Part shown: piece after piece, positions 19,345 through 28,035 of the stretch
How positions within the stretch are numbered: the stretch's first letter is position 1
How the letters are laid out: each line of letters starts with the position of its first letter
DNA from: Acidimicrobiales bacterium
GTDB lineage: Bacteria; Actinomycetota; Acidimicrobiia; Acidimicrobiales; SZUA-35
DNA: 64,000 bases
Reading direction: 5' to 3'
Assembly (NCBI GenBank): GCA_013003535.1
Contig: JABDIY010000131.1
Span: forward strand, 1-64,000
Notes under the pieces: model-generated
What the model saw: only the letters and a program-made list of their open reading frames with translations
The model's database searches: none
Told to the model about the DNA's origin: nothing
Program-made: the position numbers and the translations under genes

Positions 19345-20438
19345 CCCAGCCCGCCCCAGCAAACGGCCTGCTGACAATCCAGCCGGGCCGGGCATGGGTG
19401 ATCGGCTGCGGACTCATCGGGGGTTCGGTGGCGGCCGCCCTGACCTCAAAGGGCTGGCATGTGGCGGTCAGCGACGCCGATCCAACTGTCACTGAGGAGG
19501 CGCTGCGGCGCGGGATCGCCCACGAACTCGGCCCGGATCCTGATGCCGACATCGTCTTCTGTGCCGGCCCGGTGGGCTCGATCCCCGATATGGCCGCAAC
19601 CGCCCTGGAGGTGTGCCAAGGTGTGGTTACCGATGTTGGCTCCACCAAACGAAGCGTGGTGGAGTCGGTAACTCATGAACGTTTCGTGGGTGGTCACCCC
19701 ATGGCCGGCTCCGAACAAGATGGCATCGCCGGCGCCGACCCCAATCTGTTCGTGGGCGCCTCGTGGGTGCTTACCCCAAGGGAAGACACCGAAGCGCGGA
19801 TTTTTGCCAAGGTGAGAGCGGTCATACGGAGCATGGGTGCCGAGGTGCTCACCATGCGGGCCGACGTGCATGACCGGATGGTGGCCCAGGTTTCGCACGT
19901 GCCGCACCTCACGGCGGCGGCCCTGATGACGTTGGCCGACGATTCCTCGATCGAGCATCGCGCTCTTCTCCGCCTTGCCGCCGGCGGGTTTCGTGACATG
20001 ACCCGGATCTCAGCGGGGCGCCCATCTATCTGGCCCGACATCATCGCTTCCAACACCGAGTCGATCGGCGACGGGCTTGATCGCTTGATCGTCCAACTGT
20101 CGAGCATTAGAAAGGCCGTGGCAGAGGGGCGAACCGAGGATCTCTTGCGGATGCTCGAAAAAGCGCGAGTCGCCAGGATCAACTTGCCCACCGGTATCAA
20201 GATCAGCGACGATCTCGTGGAGTTCGCGATTCCCGTCCCGGACACGCCTGGACAGATCGCCGCGATCGCTACGTTGGCCACCGATCTGGATGTGAACATC
20301 CACGACCTCGAGCTCACCCATTCCGGCGAAGGAGGCAAGGGTGTGATGATTCTGTTGACCGATGCCGAGATGAAGGATCTCCTCGTCGGCGGTTTGATCG
20401 CCAAGGGATATCGGCCCACCGTCCGAACGCTCAGTTAG
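19341..20438 (+). CDS. tyrA: Prephenate dehydrogenase with C-terminal ACT domain
   Basis: AWVIGCGLIGGSVAAALTSKGWHVAVSDADP; DVGSTKRSVVES; GGHPMAGSEQDGIAGADPNLFVGASWVLTP. Confidence 0.94.
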   Translation: MTQPAPANGLLTIQPGRAWVIGCGLIGGSVAAALTSKGWHVAVSDADPTVTEEALRRGIAHELGPDPDADIVFCAGPVGSIPDMAATALEVCQGVVTDVGSTKRSVVESVTHERFVGGHPMAGSEQDGIAGADPNLFVGASWVLTPREDTEARIFAKVRAVIRSMGAEVLTMRADVHDRMVAQVSHVPHLTAAALMTLADDSSIEHRALLRLAAGGFRDMTRISAGRPSIWPDIIASNTESIGDGLDRLIVQLSSIRKAVAEGRTEDLLRMLEKARVARINLPTGIKISDDLVEFAIPVPDTPGQIAAIATLATDLDVNIHDLELTHSGEGGKGVMILLTDAEMKDLLVGGLIAKGYRPTVRTLS

Positions 20439-20509
20439 TTTGTTTCCGGCTGGGTGCTGATTGTGGGAGGCCATCACCCGGTTTTGCGAAGTCCCGCTAG
20501 GTTGGCGAT

Positions 20510-21208
20510 GTGAGTTCTGAGACAGCGCACCCTGAGGACCTGCTGGTGGTGGCGATAGATGGGCCGGCGGGCTCTGGCAAGAGCACCGTTGCCAAGATGT
20601 TGGCCGAGCGGATCGGCGTGCAGTATCTCGATACCGGGGCCATGTACCGATCCGTTACGTTCGCCAGCATCGCAACTGGAGTGGATCCCGCTGATGCCAA
20701 TGAGGTAGCCCAGCTCGCTCGCCGGATGGATCTTCAGATGGACGAGGACGGGACCGTCTTGGTCAACGGAGTCGATGCCACCACGCAAATTCGGGGACCC
20801 GAGGTCACGCGGGCGGTGTCGAGCGTTGCCAGCCATCCCGCCGTTCGCCGGGAACTGGTGAGTCGGCAACGCGAATGGGCGCGCCGCCGAGGTGGTGGTG
20901 TGCTGGAAGGCCGAGACATCGGCACGGTGGTGTTCCCCGATGCAACCCTGGTGGTCTACCTGAACGCCAATCCCGAAGTTCGGGCCAGTCGGCGAGCGGG
21001 TGAAGTTCAAGATCTCGACTATGACACCGTGGCAGCAGACATCGCCCGCCGCGATGCGTTGGATCAGAATCGTGAGACCGATCCTCTGAAACGGGCCGCT
21101 GGCGCCTTGGAAATCGATACATCATGGCTCACGATCGAAGAGGTGGTGGAGTTGCTTGTCGACGAGGTCCGGGCCGTCCGGCCCGACGCCCGGCCGCTAG
21201 AGCCGTGA
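20510..21208 (+). CDS. cmk: Cytidylate kinase
   Basis: VVAIDGPAGSGKSTVAKMLAERIGVQYLDTGAMYRSVTFAS; VLEGRDIGTVVFPDATLVVYLNANPEVRASRRAGE. Confidence 0.96.
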   Translation: MSSETAHPEDLLVVAIDGPAGSGKSTVAKMLAERIGVQYLDTGAMYRSVTFASIATGVDPADANEVAQLARRMDLQMDEDGTVLVNGVDATTQIRGPEVTRAVSSVASHPAVRRELVSRQREWARRRGGGVLEGRDIGTVVFPDATLVVYLNANPEVRASRRAGEVQDLDYDTVAADIARRDALDQNRETDPLKRAAGALEIDTSWLTIEEVVELLVDEVRAVRPDARPLEP

Positions 21209-21906
21209 TCGCAGCCACGCCGGCCACAGTCGGCGAGAGGTCTCCCGCATATACCTCCGCCGCCAATCGGGCGTTCTTCAAGGTGGCCAAATCGGTCTTT
21301 CGGGCATTCTCGTTCATCTACCTGCGCCTGAGCATCACGGGTCGCCAAAACTTTCCGAGCCACGGTGGGTTCGTTGTTGCCCCCGGTGCTCACCGCTCGA
21401 TTGTCGACACCGCCGTCGTCGCGGTCTCTTCCAAGAGAATGCTTCGGTTCATGGGTGCAGAGTCGTACTTCGAGACCCCCGTGCTGGGGTGGTTCCTCCG
21501 TTCTTGCGGCGGCTTCCCGGTGGAGAGGGGGTCCACCGATCGTGACGCCATGCGCGTCGCTGAGGAAGTTCTTCGCTCCGGCGAACCATTGGTGATCTTC
21601 CCCGAAGCCACTCGCTACAGCGGACCCGAGGTACAACCATTGAAAGACGGTGCGGCTTTTCTCGCCGCCAGGGCCGGGGTTCCGATCGTGCCGATCGGCA
21701 TTGGGGGAGGAGAACGGTCCTGGCCAAAGGGCGCCAAGTTCTTGAAGCCCACCAGGATGGCAATCATCGTGGGCAAACCCATTTACGCTGAACGGCCCGC
21801 TGACGGTAGCCGGGTGAGACGTAGCGAGGTCAAGCGAGTCACGGCCCAACTCCATGCTTCGCTGCAATCGTTGTTCAATGAGGCCCAGGCGTCGGCCAAG
21901 GCCTAG
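21205..21906 (+). CDS. 1-acyl-sn-glycerol-3-phosphate acyltransferase family (PlsC-like)
   Basis: VVAPGAHRSIVDTAVVAVSSKRMLRFMGAESYFE..LVIFPEATRYSGPEVQPLKDGAAFLAARAGVPIVPIGIGG; GTG overlaps the cmk stop. Catalytic box reads HRSIVD rather than NHxxxxD. Confidence 0.85.
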   Translation: MIAATPATVGERSPAYTSAANRAFFKVAKSVFRAFSFIYLRLSITGRQNFPSHGGFVVAPGAHRSIVDTAVVAVSSKRMLRFMGAESYFETPVLGWFLRSCGGFPVERGSTDRDAMRVAEEVLRSGEPLVIFPEATRYSGPEVQPLKDGAAFLAARAGVPIVPIGIGGGERSWPKGAKFLKPTRMAIIVGKPIYAERPADGSRVRRSEVKRVTAQLHASLQSLFNEAQASAKA

Positions 21907-21952
21907 CGCCCGGGTTGTCCAGGCGGCATCCCCACTCCCTACCATTGGACCC

Positions 21953-22993
21953 ATGCCCCAGGCCCAGACCGTCGACAAGGTGTTGCTTTGTGCACCGCGG
22001 GGCTTCTGTGCCGGGGTGGAGATGGCGATCAAAGCCCTGGCGTGGATGGTTCGAGCGTTCGAACCACCGGTCTACTGCTATCACGAGATCGTTCACAACA
22101 AGCTCGTCGTGGACCGGTTCTGCGAACGAGGCGTTGTGTTTGTAGACGAGATCAGCGACGTGCCGCAGGGCCGACCGATCATGCTGAGCGCCCATGGCTC
22201 AGCTCCCGAGGTGGTGGCCGCCGCCCAAGCCCGCGGTTCCTACGTGGTGAACGCCGTGTGTCCCTTGGTGACCAAGGTCCACCATGAGGTGAAAGTTCGG
22301 GCCAACAAGGGGTACCGGATCATCTATGTCGGCCACGAAGGACATGAAGAAGCGGTTGGAACGATGGCGGTCGCTCCTTCGGCGATCAGCCGGGTGGAAT
22401 CGGTTGCCGAGGTGGCGGCGCTCCCCGAATTTGATGAGCCCACCGCCCTTCTAGCCCAAACCACGCTGAGCCATCGAGAGTGGAGCGAGGTAGCCGATGC
22501 CGCCAAGGAACGATTTCCGGATCTTTGGCAACCGACCAACTCTGATCTCTGCTTCGCCACCACAAATCGGCAGTCGGCGCTGATGGCAATAGCGGACCGT
22601 TGCGATGCCATTCTGGTGATAGGTTCGGCGAACTCCTCCAACACCAACGCTCTTGCAAAGCTGGCATCTGAGGCGGGCTGTGAACGGGTGTATCGCGTGA
22701 ATGGCCCTGAGGAAGTCCCTGGCGATCTCACCGGAACCGTAGGTGTCACCGCCGGGGCTTCAGCTCCCGACGATGTGGTGACGGCGGTGATCGCCTCGCT
22801 CGATCCCACCGATGGAGTTGAGGAAGTCCGGATCACAGAAGAAGACGAGTACTTCGCTCCGCCACGTGACATTCGCGACCTCCTCTCGGCTCTCGACATT
22901 GCGGTAACCATTGGTCTGGGCGGCGGCCTCGACGACCGCCCGGCCCTCCAGGACCGCCACATCAACGCTACCGACGTGCTCTTGACCCTCTGA
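21953..22993 (+). CDS. ispH: 4-hydroxy-3-methylbut-2-enyl diphosphate reductase
   Basis: VLLCAPRGFCAGVEMAIKALAWMVRAFEPPVYCYHEIVHNKLVVDRF; SAHGSAPEVV; VVNAVCPLVTKVHHEV; GHEGHEEAVGT. Confidence 0.97.
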   Translation: MPQAQTVDKVLLCAPRGFCAGVEMAIKALAWMVRAFEPPVYCYHEIVHNKLVVDRFCERGVVFVDEISDVPQGRPIMLSAHGSAPEVVAAAQARGSYVVNAVCPLVTKVHHEVKVRANKGYRIIYVGHEGHEEAVGTMAVAPSAISRVESVAEVAALPEFDEPTALLAQTTLSHREWSEVADAAKERFPDLWQPTNSDLCFATTNRQSALMAIADRCDAILVIGSANSSNTNALAKLASEAGCERVYRVNGPEEVPGDLTGTVGVTAGASAPDDVVTAVIASLDPTDGVEEVRITEEDEYFAPPRDIRDLLSALDIAVTIGLGGGLDDRPALQDRHINATDVLLTL

Positions 22994-22996
22994 TCC

Positions 22997-24016
22997 CTAG
23001 GGGACCAGAGGAAGCCGCACCCGAACCCTTGTCCCTTCAGGATTGTTGGAGTGGATCGAGATCGTGCCGCCGTGTAGCTCAACGATCCTTTTACAGATCG
23101 ACAGGCCAAGGCCGGCGCCGCCGGAGCCGGTTGGTCCGCTCCCGTCGGCCTGCCAGAAGCGTTCAAAAGCTCGGGTCCGAATCTCGGGTGCGATACCGGG
23201 GCCGTGGTCCGCAACTTCGATCGTCACGTGGTCTGACGCGCCCTCTCCGCTCAGCGTGATTGGGGCACCAATAGGGGAAAATCGGAGCGCGTTGGCAAGG
23301 AGGTTGGAGACCAGTTGGTGCAGCATGGCCTCGTCGGCAGAGATGCCGAGCGGTCCGTCGAGTTGCACAACGATGTCTGCGCCGGGGTGCATCAGCTGAG
23401 CCTCATGGGCCACCTGCTTGAGGAGTACCCCGGCGGCCACGAGTTCTCGAGCGGGCCCCAGTGTGGCCGCGTCGAGTCTGGACAGATCCAAGAGCTGCCG
23501 GACCAGAGCACTGAGATGTTCGGTCTGCTGAAGCATCCGTTGCAGCGTGTCCGGATCGGGCTGGGTGACCCGGTCGACCAAATTCTCCAGCTGGTTCTGG
23601 ATCGCGGCCACGGGGGTGCGCAACTCGTGGGACGCGTTGGCGATGAAGTCCTTCTGCAGTGAATCTACTGCGGCCAGCCGTTCGGCCATGCCGTTGAAGC
23701 TGGCAGCCAGTTGGCCGATTTCGTCTTCGGCGTCTGTGTGTACACGCTGGTCGTAGTCGCCGTTGGCGATCTTGTCGGCCTGGGATGCCATCGCCCGGAG
23801 CGGTGCGGTCATACCCTGGGCGAGGACTTGAACAGCCACGAGTGCCAGCGCACCCGCCATGATCGGCCGGACCCAAACCGGCCAGCCCAGCGCGAACCCG
23901 AGTTGGCTGGTGCCAGCAGTGACGGCCACTGCAGCCAGGATGATGAGCGACCACTTCAGCTTGATGCTCCGGATCCGTACCAACGGCGACGGCAGTCTCT
24001 GCAGAAGCCGGCTCAT
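22997..24016 (-). CDS. Sensor histidine kinase (HAMP, HisKA, HATPase_c)
   Basis: FIANASHELRTPVAAIQNQLENL (H-box), LVSNLLANALRFSP (N-box), DHGPGIAPEIRTRAFERFWQADGSGPTGSGGAGLGLSICKRIVELHGG. Confidence 0.95.
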   Translation of the reverse strand: MSRLLQRLPSPLVRIRSIKLKWSLIILAAVAVTAGTSQLGFALGWPVWVRPIMAGALALVAVQVLAQGMTAPLRAMASQADKIANGDYDQRVHTDAEDEIGQLAASFNGMAERLAAVDSLQKDFIANASHELRTPVAAIQNQLENLVDRVTQPDPDTLQRMLQQTEHLSALVRQLLDLSRLDAATLGPARELVAAGVLLKQVAHEAQLMHPGADIVVQLDGPLGISADEAMLHQLVSNLLANALRFSPIGAPITLSGEGASDHVTIEVADHGPGIAPEIRTRAFERFWQADGSGPTGSGGAGLGLSICKRIVELHGGTISIHSNNPEGTRVRVRLPLVP

Positions 24017-24711
24017 GACGGAACTGTTGGCGCTTCCGTGGCGGCGTAACCGATGCCGTGGACGGTTCGGATGATCTCGTCTTCGGTCTTTCGGCGCACG
24101 GATCGCACGTGGCTGTCTACCGTCCGTGATCCGGCGGTATCGCCGTAGCCCCAGACCTTGTGGAGGAGGGCATCGCGACGCATCACTGCCCCGTTTGCTT
24201 CAACCAATGCTCGGAGCAGATCGAATTCAGTTGGCGTGAAGTGCACAGGTTGGCCGGCGAACGTGGCGGTCCGGCGGCCAATGTCCATACTGAGCCGACC
24301 TGCAGCCAGCACCTCCGCGTCGTTCGGTTCGGGGACCGACCGCCGGAGAACAACCTTGATTCTGGCAACCAATTCTCGCATCGAGAACGGTTTGGTCAGG
24401 TAGTCGTCGGCACCCATGCCGAGTCCAACAAGCATGTCGGTTTCGTCCGCCCTGGCGGTCACCATGATGATCGGGATTCGGCGAACGGCGTGAACCTGGC
24501 GGCAGACCTCGATTCCGTCAAAGCCGGGCAGGTTCAGGTCGAGGATGATCAGATCAGGAAGTTCATCCAGCGCTATTCGGACCGCTTCGGGACCGGAAAC
24601 GGCGGTGCAGGTCTCGTATCCCTCTCCGTCGAGTCGGGCGACGACAGCATCGGAGATATCGGGTTCATCCTCTACAACCAACACCTTGGATCGCCCGCTC
24701 GAATGAGTCAC
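24013..24711 (-). CDS. OmpR-family response regulator
   Basis: KVLVVEDEPDISDAVVARLDGEGYE..DLIILDLNLPGFDGIEVCR..VTARADETDMLVGLGMGADDYLTKPFSMRELVARIKVVLRR; winged-helix C-terminus. Confidence 0.96.
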   Translation of the reverse strand: MTHSSGRSKVLVVEDEPDISDAVVARLDGEGYETCTAVSGPEAVRIALDELPDLIILDLNLPGFDGIEVCRQVHAVRRIPIIMVTARADETDMLVGLGMGADDYLTKPFSMRELVARIKVVLRRSVPEPNDAEVLAAGRLSMDIGRRTATFAGQPVHFTPTEFDLLRALVEANGAVMRRDALLHKVWGYGDTAGSRTVDSHVRSVRRKTEDEIIRTVHGIGYAATEAPTVPS

Positions 24712-24781
24712 GAGCTTCCACAGTACGGTCGATTGGTGAAGAAGTCCCGAGCGGGTTTTGCAGGTTTTGTGAAGATCGGGT

Positions 24782-26428
24782 TCATGGGACCGGAAGATCG
24801 GGGGCGGTGATGATCTCGCAATCCTCGCTGATCACCGATTCAGCTGAACCGAGGCAGACATCGTTGGTGCCGGGGAGGAAGAGGAAGTCGGCACCGGACC
24901 CGTCGGCGACCATCGGGACAAAATCACCTACGAGCTCATTGGCGCCATCGGTATCGATGAGAATGTCGTCGCCTGAGCCACCGGCCAGGTTGTCATTGCC
25001 CGGGCCGCCGTCCAGCCGGTCCTCACCTTCCATGCCGTTGATCGTGTCGTTGCCTTCCCCGCCGAAGAAGGTGTCGTTGCCTGCTTCGAGGGATGCGGTA
25101 ACCCCGGCGCCGATGAAAATGAACGACATCTGGTCATCACCGGGCCCGCCGTAGAGGACATCGTCGAAGTCGCCACCCCAAATGCCGTCGTTGCCTTCCC
25201 CGCCGGAGAGGGTGTCGGGGCCCGAGCCACCGAAGAGCGCATCGTTGCCAGCGCTGCCGAACAGAACGTCTGCCCCAGAACCCCCGTAAAGACCGGAGAT
25301 GGCGTTGTATCGACCCCATTGGACGTCGTCACCGGCGCCTCCCACGAGCACGTCGTTGCCGTCCTCGCCGTAAATGGCATCGGTGCCGTCGTCGCCAAAG
25401 AGCCTGTCGTCCCCTTCGCCACCGTAGATCCCGGCTCGGATGAGCGCCCCAACCACGCCGGCCCGGGGTGTTTCGTCGCCAGCGCCACCGGCGATTGTGT
25501 CATTTCCCAGCTCACCCTGGAGCAGGTCGGCTCCGAGGCCGCCGAAGATTGAATCGTCGCCGTCTCCGCCGCGGATGATGTCGTCACCGGCGCCACCAAC
25601 GGCGATATCGCTTCCCCGTTCACCGTGGATCGAATCCCTACCGAGCGACCCGAACAAAAGATCGTCTCCAGCCTCGCCGAAGATCAGATCGTCCCCGGGA
25701 CCACCGACCACTGTGTCGTTGCCATTGGAAGCACAAACGATGTCGTCGCCACCCAAGGCGAAGATGATGTCGTCGTCCAAGGTTCCGAGGATTACATCGT
25801 CGCCGGCGGTTGCCATATGCCCTTTGTTGAGATCCACGGTGACGACCTTGCCGCCGCAGGTTCGTGGACTGGATGCCCCCAGCACTGCATAAGTGGACCG
25901 TTTGAGCGACATCTCTTCATAGGGGTAGGCGGCGCGAAACTCACCGCTCGCCGTAATCCAGCGGACTGCGCGGCTTCGTTCCAGTCCATCGTCGACGAGG
26001 GCCAGCCAATACTGGAGGCCGCTGCTATCGGCTCTACGGCCAAGGACGTTCTGGTAGACGACCTCGAGGAACTCTTGGTTGGATAGATCGCCATAGGTTT
26101 CGGTGAATTCTTGACTGATAGCGAACTGCTCTGCAATGGCATCGAGAGAAGCGCCTTCGCCGACGGTGATCCAATACTGAGCACCAGACGCATCCGGTTC
26201 TCGGTTGAGAAAGGCGCGGTAGAGGCGGAGGATGTTGGCTTCGGCCACCGTGAACTTGTCTTTGCCGACCTGAATCAAGAGAGAGGGTGTTGGCTCCACT
26301 GGTTCGGCTGGCGATGCCGGCTCCACCGGCGGCTCCGACGGTGGGAGATCAGCCACTGGAGCCGCTATCGAAGCGAACGCCGTTGTGGCGGCGAGCACGG
26401 TTCCAGCGATGCCGGCGGAGAGGCCCAT
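24782..26428 (-). CDS. Exported DUF4214 + RTX (hemolysin-type calcium-binding repeat) protein
   Basis: Two DUF4214-like motifs (RLYRAFLNREPDASGAQYWI; VYQNVLGRRADSSGLQYWL), then many GGxGxDxLxG nonapeptides; N-terminal hydrophobic signal MGLSAGIAGTVLAATTAFASIAAPVA. Confidence 0.9.
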   Translation of the reverse strand: MGLSAGIAGTVLAATTAFASIAAPVADLPPSEPPVEPASPAEPVEPTPSLLIQVGKDKFTVAEANILRLYRAFLNREPDASGAQYWITVGEGASLDAIAEQFAISQEFTETYGDLSNQEFLEVVYQNVLGRRADSSGLQYWLALVDDGLERSRAVRWITASGEFRAAYPYEEMSLKRSTYAVLGASSPRTCGGKVVTVDLNKGHMATAGDDVILGTLDDDIIFALGGDDIVCASNGNDTVVGGPGDDLIFGEAGDDLLFGSLGRDSIHGERGSDIAVGGAGDDIIRGGDGDDSIFGGLGADLLQGELGNDTIAGGAGDETPRAGVVGALIRAGIYGGEGDDRLFGDDGTDAIYGEDGNDVLVGGAGDDVQWGRYNAISGLYGGSGADVLFGSAGNDALFGGSGPDTLSGGEGNDGIWGGDFDDVLYGGPGDDQMSFIFIGAGVTASLEAGNDTFFGGEGNDTINGMEGEDRLDGGPGNDNLAGGSGDDILIDTDGANELVGDFVPMVADGSGADFLFLPGTNDVCLGSAESVISEDCEIITAPDLPVP

Positions 26429-26671
26429 GCCTCCACCCTAGTTCTCCCACATGGCGGACCTATTTCATCTCCGGACTTGACGAATTCGGGCGATCGGCGC
26501 ACACTGATCTCAGCGATGGTTCGCATTGTTCGGATCGCTCCCCGCTTTCTCTCAACCGGGGCACACCGCAGAGCGGTGTCGCCAACGAGAAGCAAGGTGA
26601 GACCTCCGAATAGGGCGAACCATTGCTTTTGTTTTGGCTGCGTTTCTGTTTTGGCTGCGGTTGCGAGCCGG

Positions 26672-28027
26672 CTATGCGGGCCGGAGGGTGAGACCGTCGG
26701 GGCGCCATGCGGGTCCAACGAGGATCAGTTGATTCACGGTGCAATGGCGTTCGGCAAAGGCAGCTTCGCAATAAGCCAGGTAGAACCGCCAGAGACGTAC
26801 AAACCGGCTGTCCAAACCCATGGCGTGGATTTCGTCGATCCGGGAATCGAACCGATCCCGCCACTGCCGTAATGTCTCGGCGTAGTGAGCGCCAAAGTCT
26901 TCCACATCGATCAGTTGGAGCTTTGTATGTCGGCTGATGACTTGGTTGATCTTGCCGATGGAGGGAAGGAAGCCCCCAGGGAAAACGAACCGGGCGATGA
27001 AGTCGTCGGTGTTCTTGGTTCGCTCATAGCGCCGGTCAGGTACGCAGATCGCCTGGAGACCAATCATCCCGTCTTCTGCGGTATTTGCTTCGATCGCCCT
27101 GAAGAAGTCTGGATAGTCGCGCCAGTCCACGGCTTCGATCATCTCCACACTGACCAGTCGGTCCGCCGGTTCGGCTACGACGGAAGCAAGGTCGCGCCAG
27201 TCTTCCTCCAGCAAACGCACCTGGTTTGGTGCGATGAGTTGGTGGGCTTCGGCGGACTTCATACGGCGGTTGGCTTCGGCATATTGCTCGCGGCTGATCG
27301 TGGTGGAGGTGACAGTTGCGCCGAACGTGCCAGCCGCTCGCAAAGCCATCCCACCCCATCCGGTGCCAATTTCGGTCATCGTCATTCCCGAGTTGATGCG
27401 GAGCTTGGAGAGTAGGCGATCGTACTTCGCCATGCTTGCGTCAAAAAGCGAGGCGTCAGGCGTCTCGAAGACTGCACTGGAGTAGGTCATCGATTCGTCG
27501 AGAAATGTCCGGAAAAACGCGTTGCCGAGGTCGTAGTGGGCGCCGATGTCTTCTCTATTGCGTGACCGGTCTGGTTTGGGCGCGATGTGGCGCAAGCGAT
27601 CCATGACCGGATTGGTCATGGTTGCCATTCGGTTCCTGAACTCATCCAGTGCGGTCATGTTCCGTGCGGCGATCCGCACCACCACCTCCGGTTCCTCGCT
27701 GTGCCACCATCCCTCGATGAAACCGCGACCGAGGCCAATTGAGCCCTCGGTGGCCAGATGCCACCACGCCCGAGGATCGTGGACGGTTAGCCGAGCTTCC
27801 AACCCGTTGCCCGGTCCGAACAACGAGACGTTTCCATCCTCCGAAATGACGATGGAATCCGAGGTGATTCGCCCCAGCAACTTGGTCACCGCAGCCCGGG
27901 CCATTCGGTACCGGCGGTTGTGGGCCTGCCGATCCGCGGCCGGCGTGGAAGCAGCATCAGCGATGAGTCGAGCTTTTCTGAACAAAGCATCCGGTTGAAC
28001 AGTGGAATCCGAGCTGATGGTTGTCAT
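26672..28027 (-). CDS. Cyclopropane-fatty-acyl-phospholipid synthase-type SAM methyltransferase
   Basis: NREDIGAHYDLGNAFFRTFLDESMTYSSAVFE...MTEIGTGWGGMALRAAGTFGATVTSTTISREQY; start inferred at MTTISSDS with RBS GGAG. Confidence 0.92.
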   Translation of the reverse strand: MTTISSDSTVQPDALFRKARLIADAASTPAADRQAHNRRYRMARAAVTKLLGRITSDSIVISEDGNVSLFGPGNGLEARLTVHDPRAWWHLATEGSIGLGRGFIEGWWHSEEPEVVVRIAARNMTALDEFRNRMATMTNPVMDRLRHIAPKPDRSRNREDIGAHYDLGNAFFRTFLDESMTYSSAVFETPDASLFDASMAKYDRLLSKLRINSGMTMTEIGTGWGGMALRAAGTFGATVTSTTISREQYAEANRRMKSAEAHQLIAPNQVRLLEEDWRDLASVVAEPADRLVSVEMIEAVDWRDYPDFFRAIEANTAEDGMIGLQAICVPDRRYERTKNTDDFIARFVFPGGFLPSIGKINQVISRHTKLQLIDVEDFGAHYAETLRQWRDRFDSRIDEIHAMGLDSRFVRLWRFYLAYCEAAFAERHCTVNQLILVGPAWRPDGLTLRPA

Positions 28028-28035
28028 AACGCTCC

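Noticed and set aside
24928-25623. Apparent DNA repeat cluster and extra ORFs around 25 kb, considered as a tandem-repeat or CRISPR-like array
   Set aside because: Periodicity comes from RTX nonapeptide coding (27-bp degenerate); no conserved repeat-spacer structure.
26429-26671. Possible small TM protein (minus ORF 26365-26718: KQWFALFGGLTLLLVGDTAL) and TGTTTTGGCTGCG duplicated at 26630/26647
   Set aside because: ORF overlaps the ends of both flanking genes and has no convincing start/RBS; the 13-bp duplication is too short to interpret.
26111-26872. 253-aa plus-strand ORF across the gap between the RTX and CFA synthase genes
   Set aside because: Overlaps two opposite-strand genes, composition atypical, no domain similarity recognised.
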